DNA of 64,000 nt from Actinoplanes lobatus (GCF_014205215.1 NZ_JACHNC010000001.1:6010501-6074500), one strand, 5' to 3'; shown: positions 15,223 through 24,678, counted from the stretch's first letter. Notes: generated by a model from the letters alone, not told the origin. Numbers and translations are program-made.

Positions 15223-16866
15223 TCAGACCCGGAACGTGGCGACGAGGCTCTGCATCTCGCTCGACATCCGCTCCAGCTCGGACGCGGCGGTCTGTGCCTC
15301 CCGGGTACCGGAACTGGTCAGTTGCGCCGCGTCGGCCACTCCGGTGATGTTCTGGGCGATGTCGGCGGACCCGGAGGCGGCCTGGGCCGCACTGCGCCCG
15401 ATCTCGCTGGTCGCGGCGGTCTGCTCCTCGACCGCCGCGGCGATGGTGGTCGTGTAGCCGTGGACCTGGTCGATGATCTCGGAGATCTGCGTGATCGCAC
15501 CGACGGCGGCGCCGGTGTCGCTCTGGATCGTCTGGATCAGGGTGGAGATCTCCTCGGTGGCCGAGGTGGTGGCCTGCGCGAGGTCCTTCACCTCGCTCGC
15601 GACGACCGCGAAGCCCTTGCCCGCCTCACCGGCCCGGGCGGCCTCGATGGTGGCGTTGAGCGCGAGCAGGTTCGTCTGCTCGGCGATCGTGGTGATCAGC
15701 TTGATGACGGCGCCGATGTCCGCGCTGGACCGGCCGAGCTTGGACACGGTCTGGTTGGTCTGTTCGGCCACCTGCACCGCGTTCTGTGCCACCGTCGCGG
15801 CGTCGGTGGCGCTGGCGGCGATCTCCTGGATCGAGGTGCCCATCTGCTCCGCGGCGGCGGCGACCGTCTCGACGTGGTGGGAGACGACGTCGGCGGCGGT
15901 GGACACCCCGCCCGCCTGGTCGTCGGTCCGCTCGGCGGAGTCCGCCATCTGCTGGCTGACCGAGGTCAGCTCGTGTGCCGCTCCGGCGAGCAGCTCGCCG
16001 TGGGTGCCGAGCATGCTGACGGTCTCGCGCAGGCGGCCGGTCGCGGTGTCCAGTCCGGTGGCCATCCGGCCCAGCTCGTCGTGGCTGGTCACGTTCGCCG
16101 AGACGGTCAGGTCACCGGCGGCCAGCCCGTCGACGACCGTGGAGACCCGGCGCAGCGCGCCGGCGACGCGCCGGGCCACGAACAGCCCGAAGGCCACGGC
16201 CAGCACCAGCCCGGCCACCAGCCAGACGATCGTCTGCTGCCGCGCGGATTCGTACGTGGCGTTGGCCTCGTCCGCCTGCTTCTGGGAATCCTGCTGCTCG
16301 AGGGCGATCAGGTCGCGGGTGACCGCCGCCGCCTTGGCGATCTGCGGTTCGGCCAGCTTGTCACGGAGGCGTTCGATGGTGGCGAAGTCGTTGCGGCGGC
16401 TGGCGGCCGTGATCTGCTGCCGGCCTTCGGCCCGGTACTCGTCCCATGCCTCGACGAGTTGATCGACGAGGTCGGGCGCGACCGATTCCGCACGATAGAG
16501 GCCGGCCTGGGCGTCGAATGCCGCGTCGTCGGCCGCCATGGCCTTCTCGAAGCGGGTCATGTTCTCGTCGGTGGTCGACAGCGCCTGGTTGAAGCTGTCC
16601 TCGGTGGTACGCCGCATGATCAGCGCGAGCGTGTCCACGTGCTCCTGGGACAGCACGCCACGCTGGTAGAGGTAGTTGGAACTGTCGTTGAGCGCCGACA
16701 TCCGGTCCAGGCTCAGCAGGCCCTGCGCGGTCGCGGTGACCGCCAGCACCCCGATCACCGAGAGGATCTTCGTCTTCATCCGGCGGTTGTCGACCCACCG
16801 ACCGAAGCCACCCGTGACCTGCTGAGAAATAGTTATTCGCTGCGCTCTCGATCCCGAGCCGGTCAC
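15223..16866 (-). CDS. methyl-accepting chemotaxis protein
   Basis: About 547 residues with the classic layout: TM1 about 34-52, a four-helix sensor domain in between, TM2 about 212-231, HAMP about 230-285 and a coiled-coil signalling domain. The hairpin tip contains [20 protein letters not shown] and [15 protein letters not shown], the CheW/CheA contact region, so signalling should be functional. The start is uncertain: GTG 16866 includes the basic WVDNRR segment before TM1, while ATG 16779 would begin right at the membrane segment; GTG is preferred. Senses an unknown small ligand through its periplasmic helical bundle. Confidence 0.85.
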   Translation of the reverse strand: MTGSGSRAQRITISQQVTGGFGRWVDNRRMKTKILSVIGVLAVTATAQGLLSLDRMSALNDSSNYLYQRGVLSQEHVDTLALIMRRTTEDSFNQALSTTDENMTRFEKAMAADDAAFDAQAGLYRAESVAPDLVDQLVEAWDEYRAEGRQQITAASRRNDFATIERLRDKLAEPQIAKAAAVTRDLIALEQQDSQKQADEANATYESARQQTIVWLVAGLVLAVAFGLFVARRVAGALRRVSTVVDGLAAGDLTVSANVTSHDELGRMATGLDTATGRLRETVSMLGTHGELLAGAAHELTSVSQQMADSAERTDDQAGGVSTAADVVSHHVETVAAAAEQMGTSIQEIAASATDAATVAQNAVQVAEQTNQTVSKLGRSSADIGAVIKLITTIAEQTNLLALNATIEAARAGEAGKGFAVVASEVKDLAQATTSATEEISTLIQTIQSDTGAAVGAITQISEIIDQVHGYTTTIAAAVEEQTAATSEIGRSAAQAASGSADIAQNITGVADAAQLTSSGTREAQTAASELERMSSEMQSLVATFRV

Positions 16867-17016
16867 ATGCGGCGGCTCATTCGTTGCGGCTGGTTCCGGA
16901 GAACCGGTTCGGTTGCGGGCGAGGGCCCATGAGCCCGGCAACCGACTCGCATCGCACGGTGACCGGAAACTACCGAAGCGTCGTTCGGTGCATGCCGGGT
17001 GCGCTGCGGTCAGAGG

Positions 17017-17129
17017 CGCTTCCGGCTCCTTCTTTCCGGTACGCGCGGCAGCGAGATCGCGCCGACCGGAGGGAACGGCCCTGATGAGACGGGGACGGCG
17101 TCACGCGTACCGGGAAAGGGGCGGAAGCG
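17017..17129. repeat. palindromic intergenic repeat, copy A
   Basis: A 113-bp element upstream of the chemoreceptor. Its ends are imperfect inverted repeats of about 28-31 bp (17017-17047 and 17102-17129), sharing CGCTTCCG and TTTCC(C)GGTACGCG, so it can fold into a large cruciform. The internal part and right arm (17048-17129) match 52238-52321 in the same orientation with about 80 percent identity by eye. Probably a small mobile or REP-like element. It lies in the 293-bp gap between 16867 and 17159, which otherwise holds nothing I recognise. Confidence 0.65.
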
Positions 17130-17159
17130 ACCGACGGGACCTCGACCACAGACGATTCT

Positions 17160-18074
17160 TTAGACGCCGTCGGTGGTGAATTCGCGGGTGGTCCGGGTCA
17201 GCACGGTGAAGCCGGCCGCGGTCAGGAACTCGGTGTAGTCCTCCTCGGTCACGTCGGCGTAGTCGAGCAGACGCGTGGCACCGCCCAGTTCCAGCCAGTC
17301 GGCGGCCTGCCCGAGCAGCCAGGTGCCGATCCGCCGACGGCGATGGTCCGGCTCGACCCACAGGTTGCCGACCTCCGCCCACGCCCCGACCCGGGACACC
17401 CGGGGGCCGGCGTCGAGGTTCGTGTCGACCTCGATGTAGCCGACCTCGGCGCCGTCCAGCAGCGCGGTGATCCGGGTGCCGTTGATCCCGACCGTGCGGC
17501 TCGTGGTCAGTCCGTCCACCGGCGCGGGCGGCCGGGCGAGACGGTCCACCGGGGCGAGCAGCACGGTCTCCACCCGCCCGTCGTTGCGGAACCCGATCCG
17601 CTGGTAGATGGCGCGAATGTGCGGCCACTGCTCCGGAACGCCGTACACCCCCGGGGCGGGCAGCGAACCCTCGGCGAAACTGCGGGTCACACCCCACCGC
17701 CGCAGCTGGGCGTGGCAGGCCACCGCGAGCGCGTCGCCGGCCGCCTGCGAGTCCGGCCAGTACGGGGCGTCCGGCCAGCACACCAGCCACCGGATCTCGC
17801 CGGCGTTGCGGTACATCTCCCCGGTCTCCGGGCCGTCGCCGTACCGGATCAGATGGGCGGCGGCCACGACCCGGCCGCGCTGCTCGGCGACCAGCGTGAT
17901 CCGCTCCCGGGCCCAGCGGTCGACGATGAACTCGCCCGGCTCCCGTTCCAGCTGGCTCAGAAGTACCTGAACGGAGACGGACACGCCGGGTACGACGGCG
18001 GCGATGTGGGCATTGACCAGACCGGTGACCTGTTCCCGGTCGCCACGGCTGAACGGGCGGACGGAAATCGACAT
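17160..18074 (-). CDS. GNAT family N-acetyltransferase, two-domain
   Basis: A 304-residue protein with two GNAT-like halves. The second (residues ~190-300) carries the binding motif NLWVEPDHRRRRIGTWLLGQA and ends YTEFLTAAGFTVL; the first half (RVVAAAHLIRYGD) is a degenerate GNAT fold. This tandem form is common in actinobacteria. ATG 18074 is preferred over 18092 because GGAGG lies eight bases upstream of it. Divergent from the lipoprotein gene; the substrate is unknown. Confidence 0.75.
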   Translation of the reverse strand: MSISVRPFSRGDREQVTGLVNAHIAAVVPGVSVSVQVLLSQLEREPGEFIVDRWARERITLVAEQRGRVVAAAHLIRYGDGPETGEMYRNAGEIRWLVCWPDAPYWPDSQAAGDALAVACHAQLRRWGVTRSFAEGSLPAPGVYGVPEQWPHIRAIYQRIGFRNDGRVETVLLAPVDRLARPPAPVDGLTTSRTVGINGTRITALLDGAEVGYIEVDTNLDAGPRVSRVGAWAEVGNLWVEPDHRRRRIGTWLLGQAADWLELGGATRLLDYADVTEEDYTEFLTAAGFTVLTRTTREFTTDGV

Positions 18075-18159
18075 GAGCGGACCCTCCAACACGATGGACT
18101 GGACGAGCCGCTACCGAGCGGTACGCCACCACTTTACAAAGGGGCGCAAGGTGGACGAC

Positions 18160-18846
18160 ATGACGAACACGAGGATCCGCCGGGCCGCGAGCGCAGGACT
18201 GCTGGTCGCGGCGATCGCGGCGTGCGGTTCCAGCCCCGGTCCGGCGCCGGCCGCGCCGATCGCCTCCGCCGCGCCGCCGTCGGTCCCGGCCTCCGTCCCG
18301 GCGCCGGCCGGAATCCCCGCCGCGGCCCTCCTGCAACCCGAGGACGTACGCGGTGCGACGCCCGAAACGCTGGAACAGGGCGAGTACGCCTACGTCCGCC
18401 CGCTGCGCCCGTGCGGCGGCCGCTACCCCAGCGACCCCACCCGTACCGCCGCCGTGGCGAAGCGGTACGTGGTCCCCGGCCGTACCCCGGAGACCGTCCC
18501 GACCGTGGTCGTGCAGTTCATCGGCCGGCACCGGCCCGGCGGCGCGGCCCGGCAGATCCAGGAGATCGACGCGGCCCTGAAGAAGTGCCGTGGCGGGCTC
18601 GCCGAGGGCCGGCGGAAATGGGACGTCATCGAATCGGACGGCGACACGATGCTGGTCCGGATCGGTCAGCGGTTCAGCTACGCCGACGAGGAGCCGGCCA
18701 CGGTCAACCACTACGCCGCTCTGGCCCGGGTCAACGACGTCGTCGTCGTTGTCGCCGACATGGGCTGGGAGAACATGGACGGCTCCGAGAAGCTGGTCCG
18801 CGACCTGATCGGGAAGGCGAAGACGCGGGCCGGGACGGTCCACTAG
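18160..18846 (+). CDS. secreted lipoprotein, sensor-domain-like
   Basis: A 228-residue protein. Residues 1-~20 form a lipoprotein signal (RIRR, hydrophobic LLVAAIAA, then Cys in IAAC). A Pro/Ala-rich linker follows, then a folded domain from about residue 60 with two cysteines (RPCGGRY, KKCRGG) likely to form a disulfide, and a C-terminal strand-helix VVVVVADMGWENMDGSEK. The fold resembles PknH-like extracellular sensor domains, a tentative reading. ATG 18160 starts right at the n-region; GTG 18151 is an alternative. Its stop overlaps the convergent GGDEF remnant. Confidence 0.7.
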   Translation: MTNTRIRRAASAGLLVAAIAACGSSPGPAPAAPIASAAPPSVPASVPAPAGIPAAALLQPEDVRGATPETLEQGEYAYVRPLRPCGGRYPSDPTRTAAVAKRYVVPGRTPETVPTVVVQFIGRHRPGGAARQIQEIDAALKKCRGGLAEGRRKWDVIESDGDTMLVRIGQRFSYADEEPATVNHYAALARVNDVVVVVADMGWENMDGSEKLVRDLIGKAKTRAGTVH

Positions 18847-19130
18847 ACACCGGCCATCACCCAGCGGCCCCGGCCCAGCTTCTTCGCCTCGTACATGGCC
18901 ATGTCGGCGTCGCGCAGCACGTCGTGGTCGTCGGCCGTGCCGTCCGGGCCGTACGCCGCGATGCCGACGCTGACCCCGATGTCCAGGGTCTCGCCGTGGA
19001 ACGGGATCGGCTGGGCCACGTCGCCGAGCACCCGTTCGGCCAGGCGGACCGCCTCGGCCTCCGGCAGGTTCGGGCAGAACAGCACGAACTCGTCGCCGCC
19101 GAGGCGGACCACCAGCTCGCCGGTGAGCAC
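18843..19130 (-). pseudogene. GGDEF-domain remnant (diguanylate cyclase C-terminal half)
   Basis: A 95-residue frame encodes the second half of a GGDEF domain: LVVRLGGDEFVLFCPNLPEA, then VSVGIAAYGPDG and DADMAMYEAKKLGRGRW. The first half (DxLTGLxNR and the phosphate-binding region) is absent. In the upstream 50 bp the frame reads unrelated residues before meeting the divergent LuxR gene at 19184. The signature loop is intact, but a half-domain should not fold, so it is most likely the remains of a deleted cyclase. The codon-biased text suggests recent decay. Confidence 0.7.
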
Positions 19131-19183
19131 CGCCCGGATCTGTGGGAAACCAGAGTGACGTAGGGCACCGGTAGAGTCGCGCT

Positions 19184-21496
19184 GTGACGGTCGTGGTCGG
19201 TGTGGACGGCGCGGGCCGTACCCATCGGCTCCGTGTCCTCGCCGCGGCCGTGACCGGATCGGTGTGGTTCGACGGCGTGGCGACTGCCGCGCTCAAGGAC
19301 GCGCCGCTGGTGGTCGTCGACGACGCGCACCGGCTGGATGCCGTCGCCCTGCGGGAACTGGCCACCCTGTGCCGGGCCGGGGTGCCGATGGCGGTCTCCC
19401 GGCGGCCCACCATCGACCGGCCGGAGCTCGCCGCCCTCGACGAGGCCGCCTCCGCCGGTGGTGTGGAGGTGCTCGGGCCTCTGGACCCCGGCGCGGTGGC
19501 CCGGCTGGTGGCCACGGTGACCGGGCGTCCGGTGTCGCCCGAGGTGGCGGAGGCCGTGCACGAGGCCTCCGGCGGGATTCCGGTGGTCGCGGTCGCGATC
19601 GCCACAGCGTCGGCCGGTTTCGAGGCCGGGGAGGTGGCGCCCGCGCTGCTGGCCCGGGTGCAGCGGCGGTTCGCGGTGCTCGGCGACGCGGCGGTGACCG
19701 TGGCGCGGGTGCTGGCGCTGCGGCTGGATCTCGGCGATCCGGTGCTCGCCGCCGCCTGCGGGCTCGATCTGACCGGGCTGGCCACCGAGCTGCGGACGCT
19801 GCGGGACGAGGGTCTGCTCCTGCCGTCCGAGCGGATGATCCCGGCGATGGCCGAGGCGGTGCTCGCCGAGCTGCCCGGTGCCGAGCGGCGGCGGATCCAC
19901 GACGCGGTGGCGGGTGCGCTGCTGGCGGCCGGCGCCGATCCGGTCGCGGCGGCCGGCCAGCTGCGGGCGGCGCGGGCGGCGACCCCGGCCGCGGCGGCCG
20001 TCTACCGGGCGGCGGGGGAGCGGCTGCGGTTCACCGATCCGGCGGCGGCGCTCGGCTGGTTCGACGACGCGGCCGATGCCGGGGCCGGGCCCGCGGAGCT
20101 GGCAGCCGGCCGGGCCGAGGCGAGCGCGCTGCTCGGCCTGCCGGTCGACGTCGACCAGCTCACCCTCACAACAGCCCGGGAGAAACTGGTCGCCGGGGCG
20201 ATCGCCGCTCAGGAGGGCCGGGCCGGGCGGTCCGCCGAGCTGCTGCTCGCCGCCGGCGGCCCGGGGCCGGTTCTCGCGGTGCCCGCGCTGGTCGCCCTCG
20301 GCCGCCCGGTTCCTGCCCCGCCCGCGCTCGGCTTCCCGGCCTCGACCGGTTCCCCGGCCTCGGCTGGTTCCCCGGCCCCGGCCGCGCTGGTTCGTCTCGC
20401 CGAAGGCGCGCTGGCCGCCACCGCGCCGGAGAGCGCGTTGCCGCTGCTCATCGAGGCCACCGAGGCGATGGAGCGCGGTTCCCCGCAACTGGTTCTGCCG
20501 GACACCCCGCACGCGATCGCCGCCGTGGTGGCCGTCGCCGCCGGTGACGTCGCCTCCGCCGAGCACCTGCTCACCCGGGCGAGGGCCGCCCGGGTCGGCG
20601 GCCCGGCAGCCGACGAGCGGCACCGGCTGCTGCTGGCCTGGGCCCGGATGCGGGCGGGCCACTACGACACCGCCCTGCACGAGCTGCGGTTCCCACCGGG
20701 CGCCGAACCGAACGGCCGGGACCGCCTGCTGCGTGCCGCGCTGGCCGCCGGGATCGCCCGCCGGCGCGGTGACATCGCCGGGCTGCGGGACGCGTGGACC
20801 GGGATCGAACCGCTGCTCGCACGCCGTACCGTGGATCTCTGGCAGCTGGAACCGCTCGAAGAGCTGGCGGTGGCGGCGGCCCGGCTCCGCGGGATCGGCC
20901 GCCTCACGCCGGTGCTGGCGCTGCTCGACGACATCGTCACCGGCCTGGGCCGCCCGGCCGCCTGGTCGGTGGCCCTGGACTGGCTGCGTCTGCAGACCGC
21001 GATCGTCACCGAGGACGCCGGCGCCGCAGCCGAGACGGCCGAGCGGATGACCGCGACCGGCGGGACCCGCCCGCGGGCGCAGTGCGTGGCGGCCCGGCGC
21101 TGGGCCGAGGTGCTGGCCGGAATCGTGGACACCGACGAGGTTCTGGCCGCCACCGAGGACCTGCACGCCGCGGAGCTGCCGTGGGAGGCGTCCCGGCTGG
21201 CCGGGCAGGCCGCCATCCGGACCGGCGACGCCACCGCCGCCCGCCGTCTTCTGGAGCGGGCCCGGGAGCTGTCCGAACCGGAGGCCGACAGCCCCGGTGG
21301 CGGTGGCGGACTGTCCGAACGCGAGGTCACCGTGGCGCGTCTCGTCCTGGCCGGCAGTACGCACCGTGAGATAGGTGCTCAGCTATATATTGCGCCGAAG
21401 ACCGTCGAGCACCACGTGGCACGGATCCGCGGCAAGCTCGGCGCGAACACGCGGGCCGAGCTGCTGGCCATGCTCCGCGAGATGTTGGACGGCTAG
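19184..21496 (+). CDS. LuxR-family ATPase regulator, IniR-like
   Basis: A 770-residue regulator. Residues 7-16 (GVDGAGRTHR) occupy the P-loop position but with Arg in place of Lys, and LVVVDDAHRLD is a Walker B. Middle: Ala/Leu-rich helical repeats. Residues ~706-770 are a LuxR/NarL HTH (LSEREVTVARLVLAG, THREIGAQLYIAPKTVEHHV). In mycobacteria IniR, an ATPase-LuxR protein, activates iniBAC; this gene directly precedes an iniB-iniA-iniC-like set in the same direction, so it is the likely regulator. GTG start at 19184 is the first in frame. The degenerate P-loop leaves ATP binding open. Confidence 0.8.
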   Translation: MTVVVGVDGAGRTHRLRVLAAAVTGSVWFDGVATAALKDAPLVVVDDAHRLDAVALRELATLCRAGVPMAVSRRPTIDRPELAALDEAASAGGVEVLGPLDPGAVARLVATVTGRPVSPEVAEAVHEASGGIPVVAVAIATASAGFEAGEVAPALLARVQRRFAVLGDAAVTVARVLALRLDLGDPVLAAACGLDLTGLATELRTLRDEGLLLPSERMIPAMAEAVLAELPGAERRRIHDAVAGALLAAGADPVAAAGQLRAARAATPAAAAVYRAAGERLRFTDPAAALGWFDDAADAGAGPAELAAGRAEASALLGLPVDVDQLTLTTAREKLVAGAIAAQEGRAGRSAELLLAAGGPGPVLAVPALVALGRPVPAPPALGFPASTGSPASAGSPAPAALVRLAEGALAATAPESALPLLIEATEAMERGSPQLVLPDTPHAIAAVVAVAAGDVASAEHLLTRARAARVGGPAADERHRLLLAWARMRAGHYDTALHELRFPPGAEPNGRDRLLRAALAAGIARRRGDIAGLRDAWTGIEPLLARRTVDLWQLEPLEELAVAAARLRGIGRLTPVLALLDDIVTGLGRPAAWSVALDWLRLQTAIVTEDAGAAAETAERMTATGGTRPRAQCVAARRWAEVLAGIVDTDEVLAATEDLHAAELPWEASRLAGQAAIRTGDATAARRLLERARELSEPEADSPGGGGGLSEREVTVARLVLAGSTHREIGAQLYIAPKTVEHHVARIRGKLGANTRAELLAMLREMLDG

Positions 21497-21678
21497 ACAG
21501 CGCCGGTTTGCAAAGATTCCGCGATCCGATGGGTTGGATCTCGGACACCACACTGTGGATCCCCTAGCGCACCCCCTATACCACGGGGGACACCCCGATG
21601 CCCGGACCGGGTCACGGGTCGCACGCTGGTGCCGTGCCCGGATGAAGGAACGGGACACACGCCGAGCTAGGAGAGATC
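21497..21678 (+). promoter_or_regulatory. iniB-like upstream region with C5/G5 dyad
   Basis: This 182-bp gap holds the promoter of the ini-like genes. The inverted repeat CCCCC-8-GGGGG at 21572-21589 is the main visible dyad. A related GGGGG-AAA-CCCCC dyad (21 bp style, 26651-26663) stands before the Hsp70 gene of the same cluster. These could be sites for the upstream LuxR regulator, which is inference only. AGGAGAG precedes the ATG at 21679. Confidence 0.4.
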
Positions 21679-22806
21679 ATGACCGTCAACGCAGCTGAAC
21701 TCCTCAAGGACTTCGTCGTCAACCTGCTCACCGACCGTGACTTCGCGGCCCGGTACGCCGAGGACCCGAACGGCACCCTGACCGCCGAGGGCGTCACCGA
21801 CGTCGACCTGTCGGCCGTGGACGTTCCAGCGGTCGTCAACGACGCCGCCACCGAGCCGGGGGTCTCCTCCGAGGCCCGGTCGGCGCTGACCAACTACTCC
21901 GGCGGCGGTGGTGGTGGCGGCGGCGGGGCTTCGGCCCACTCGGCCGGCACCCAGTCCGTCGAGCACGTGGTGCAGCACCTGAACTACGTCACCTACGCCA
22001 CCTACGAGGGCGACGAGACGATCACCCAGAACCTCGACCTGTCCGTCACCACGATCACCGACAACAGCCTCGACCTCGACGTGGACGGCAACGTCTTCGG
22101 CGACATCGACGCCACCAACATCAGCGCGTCCGGTGACGGCGCGGTGGCCGGCGGCGACGACGTGAACGCCGCGACCGGTGACGGCGCGGTCGCCACGGTC
22201 GGCGACGGTGACGTGAACGCGGCCACCGGCGACGGCTCCACCGTCGTCGACGGCGACATCAACTCGGTGAGCGGCGACGGGGGCCTGCTGATCGACGGCG
22301 ACAACTTCGGCCAGGCGAACACCGGCGACGGTGCCGTGCAGGCCGGCGACGACATCTCCGGCGCGGTCAACACCGGCGTCAACACCGGCATCGTGGCCGA
22401 CGAGCTCGACGACGCCGTGGTCGGCGACGGCAACCAGACCGTCCAGGTCGACGGTGGCGCCGACGAGTCGGTGTTCAACTTCGGTGACGGCGACGTCGCC
22501 AACCTGCCGGACGCCGAGATCGAGGACAGCGCGGTCACCTTCGGCGACGGCAGCGACGCCACCAACCTGTCCGACGTGACCGCCGACGACGGCTCGGCCA
22601 TCGCGGTGGGCGGCAACGCCAGCGGCAACAACGAGGACAACGACACCACCGTCACCACGGTGTCCGACGACGACACCACGATCAACGACAACGACACCAC
22701 CGTCAGCGACAACGACACGACCGTCACCGACATCGACACCACCACCGTGACGTCGGACGACGACACGATCGAGAGCGGCGACGACACTACCGTCGTCGGC
22801 GCCTGA
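21679..22806 (+). CDS. IniB N-terminal-domain protein with acidic GD/DTT repeats
   Basis: A 375-residue, strongly acidic protein. Residues 1-~75 (ELLKDFVVNLLTDRDFAARY, then DPNGTLTAEGVTDVD) are an IniB-type N-terminal domain, followed by a Gly9 linker. The rest is low-complexity: repeated GDGxVxAGDD/NAATGDG units suggestive of a beta-helix or Ca-binding solenoid, ending with at least six NDTTV/DDDTT repeats. No signal peptide or membrane segment is seen. IniB is the first gene of the isoniazid-inducible iniBAC operon of mycobacteria; its role is unknown. It precedes two dynamin-like GTPases by 13 bp. Confidence 0.75.
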   Translation: MTVNAAELLKDFVVNLLTDRDFAARYAEDPNGTLTAEGVTDVDLSAVDVPAVVNDAATEPGVSSEARSALTNYSGGGGGGGGGASAHSAGTQSVEHVVQHLNYVTYATYEGDETITQNLDLSVTTITDNSLDLDVDGNVFGDIDATNISASGDGAVAGGDDVNAATGDGAVATVGDGDVNAATGDGSTVVDGDINSVSGDGGLLIDGDNFGQANTGDGAVQAGDDISGAVNTGVNTGIVADELDDAVVGDGNQTVQVDGGADESVFNFGDGDVANLPDAEIEDSAVTFGDGSDATNLSDVTADDGSAIAVGGNASGNNEDNDTTVTTVSDDDTTINDNDTTVSDNDTTVTDIDTTTVTSDDDTIESGDDTTVVGA

Positions 22807-22819
22807 CCCTGGAGGAACC

Positions 22820-24601
22820 GTGGCCGAGGTCGCGAAGGCCGTTGCCCTGATCGATCTGGCGCTGCGCGCCTGTACGGCGTACGACCGACCCGACGCGGCC
22901 ACCCGCCTGACCGCCGCCAAGGAGTCCCTGGCCGACCCGGTGCTGCACGTCGTCGTGGCCGGCGAGTTCAAACAGGGCAAGAGTTCCCTGGTCAACGCCC
23001 TGGTCGGCGCGACCGTCTGCACGGTCGACGACGACGTGGCCACGGCGGTGCCGACCTACGTGCGGCACGGTGCGAAACCCGAGGCGGCCCTGCTGTACGA
23101 GCCGGGCCGCCGCGAGCCGATCCCGGTCGCCGACGTCCGCCGGTACGTGCTGGAGGGCGGCGCCGGCGGCGTGAACTCCGACCGGGTGTCCGGTGTCGAG
23201 GTCCGCATCCCCCGCAAGATCCTCGCCGGTGGCCTGGTCCTGGTGGACACCCCCGGCGTCGGCGGCCTCGGCTCGCCGCACGCCGCCGCCAGCCTGGCCG
23301 CCGTCTCGATGGCCGACGCCGTCCTGTTCGTCACCGGCGCCGCCCAGGAGCTGACCCGCAGCGAGGTCGACTTCCTGCAACGCGCCCGCTCGCTGTGCCC
23401 GGTGGTGGCATGCGTCGTCACCAAGACCGACTTCTACCCGGCGTGGCGGCGCATCCGCGAACTCAACGAGAGGCACCTGGCCGCCCACTGCCCGATGCCG
23501 CTCATGCCGGTGTCGTCGGCGCTGCGCTCGCGGGCGGTGAAGGCCAACGACACCGCCCTCAACACCGAGTCCGGCTTCACCCATCTGGTCGCCTTTCTCA
23601 CCGAGAAGATCGGCGCCTCGGCGGTCGACAGGCTGGCAGGAGAGGCGGCGGCCGAGGTGTTCGCGCTCTGCGAGCAGCTCGACAGCCGTTTCCAGGCGGA
23701 ACGGGCGGCGCTCGCCGACCCGGAGGCGGCCGCCCGGGTGGTCCGCGAGCTGACCGTCGTGAAGGAACGCGTCGAGGCGCTGAAGAGCGCCGCCGCCAAG
23801 TGGAACCAGACCCTCAGCGACGGCGTCACCGACCTCACCTCCGACGTGGACCACGATCTGCGGGCCCGAGTGCGGGTGGTGATCGCCGAGGCGGACACCG
23901 CCATCGAGGAGGGCGACCCGGCCGACACCTGGGCCGAGATGGAGGCGTGGTTGCAGTCGCGGATGGCCGACGAGCTGCTGGCCAACTACGAGCTGCTCCG
24001 CGATCGGGCCACCGACCTGGGCGTACGGGTGGGCGACCACTTCCACGAGGCGTCCACGATGATCATGCGGCGGCCGACCGTGGCCGACCCGACCCCGCTC
24101 GCCACGGTCGCCGACTTCCAGCACAAGATCGACCTGGACCGGATGAAGCTCACCAAGCAGGCCATGGTGGCGCTGAAGAGCGCGTACGGCGGCGCCCTCA
24201 TGTTCATCATCCTGGGCAGCCTGGTCGGCGTCTCGCTCGGCCCGATCGGCATCGGCATCGGTCTCGTGATGGGCCACCGCGGCCTGCGCGACGAGAAGAA
24301 GCGCCAGGTCACGAAACGCCGCGCCGAGGCCCGCAACGCGATCCGCCGCTACTGCGACGAGGTCAGCTTCGTGGCCGGCAAGGACTCCCGGGACACCCTG
24401 CGCCGGGTCCAGCGACAGTTGCGCGACCACTACAGCGGCCTGGCCGAGGAACTGAACAAGGCCAACGCGCAGGCCCTGAACAGCGCCGCCGAGGCCGCCA
24501 AACGCACCCATACCGACCGGGAGAAACGGCTCAAGGACGTGGACGCCGAACTGGCCCGGGTCCAGCAACTGCGGCAGCGCGCCCAGGCGGTGGCCAAATG
24601 A
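22820..24601 (+). CDS. iniA: dynamin-like GTPase, IniA-type
   Basis: A 593-residue dynamin-family protein. G1 is GEFKQGKSSLVNAL (near residue 48), G3 VDTPGVGG (near 141), G4 TKTD (near 200). A helical stalk follows, and a hydrophobic hairpin (ALMFIILGSLVGVSLGPIG, about 458-483) is the membrane-insertion paddle, with a coiled-coil tail. Mycobacterial IniA binds and remodels membranes in a GTP-dependent way and is linked to drug tolerance. GTG 22820 has GGAGG seven bases upstream. Its stop is the ATGA start of a tiny linker ORF leading to iniC. Confidence 0.85.
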   Translation: MAEVAKAVALIDLALRACTAYDRPDAATRLTAAKESLADPVLHVVVAGEFKQGKSSLVNALVGATVCTVDDDVATAVPTYVRHGAKPEAALLYEPGRREPIPVADVRRYVLEGGAGGVNSDRVSGVEVRIPRKILAGGLVLVDTPGVGGLGSPHAAASLAAVSMADAVLFVTGAAQELTRSEVDFLQRARSLCPVVACVVTKTDFYPAWRRIRELNERHLAAHCPMPLMPVSSALRSRAVKANDTALNTESGFTHLVAFLTEKIGASAVDRLAGEAAAEVFALCEQLDSRFQAERAALADPEAAARVVRELTVVKERVEALKSAAAKWNQTLSDGVTDLTSDVDHDLRARVRVVIAEADTAIEEGDPADTWAEMEAWLQSRMADELLANYELLRDRATDLGVRVGDHFHEASTMIMRRPTVADPTPLATVADFQHKIDLDRMKLTKQAMVALKSAYGGALMFIILGSLVGVSLGPIGIGIGLVMGHRGLRDEKKRQVTKRRAEARNAIRRYCDEVSFVAGKDSRDTLRRVQRQLRDHYSGLAEELNKANAQALNSAAEAAKRTHTDREKRLKDVDAELARVQQLRQRAQAVAK

Positions 24602-24678
24602 GCGAGCTTGCGAGCGAATCATTCAGCTCAGTCTTTAATTCATTGCGTCGCCGGAGCGCAGCGGAGGTGACGCAATGA
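24598..24678 (+). CDS. 26-codon linker ORF coupling iniA to iniC
   Basis: This small frame begins at an ATG that overlaps the iniA stop (ATGA, 24598-24601) and ends at a TGA overlapping the iniC start (ATGA, 24675-24678). The peptide begins MSELASESFSS and ends RRRSAAEVTQ. Both overlaps are 4 bp, so ribosomes could pass from iniA through it to iniC. Similar MSERSE-type short leaders recur in Micromonosporaceae genomes as a dispersed motif. Whether the peptide is stable or functional is unknown; a coupling role is inference. Confidence 0.5.
   Translation: MSELASESFSSVFNSLRRRSAAEVTQ
24641..24677 (+). promoter_or_regulatory. start-codon hairpin before iniC
   Basis: A perfect 9-bp inverted repeat, CATTGCGTC (24641-24649) and GACGCAATG (24669-24677), places the iniC ATG in the 3' arm and the GGAGG ribosome binding site (24663-24667) in the loop. 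If formed in mRNA it would hide the start codon unless the linker ORF is being translated through it. Confidence 0.5.

Noticed and set aside
14671..16932. 753-codon plus-strand frame over the chemoreceptor
   Set aside because: Shadow of two minus-strand genes; the long frame is a GC-bias effect.
22002..22787. Ser-rich minus-strand frame over the IniB-like gene
   Set aside because: Mirror image of the acidic repeat; no start signal and no independent features.
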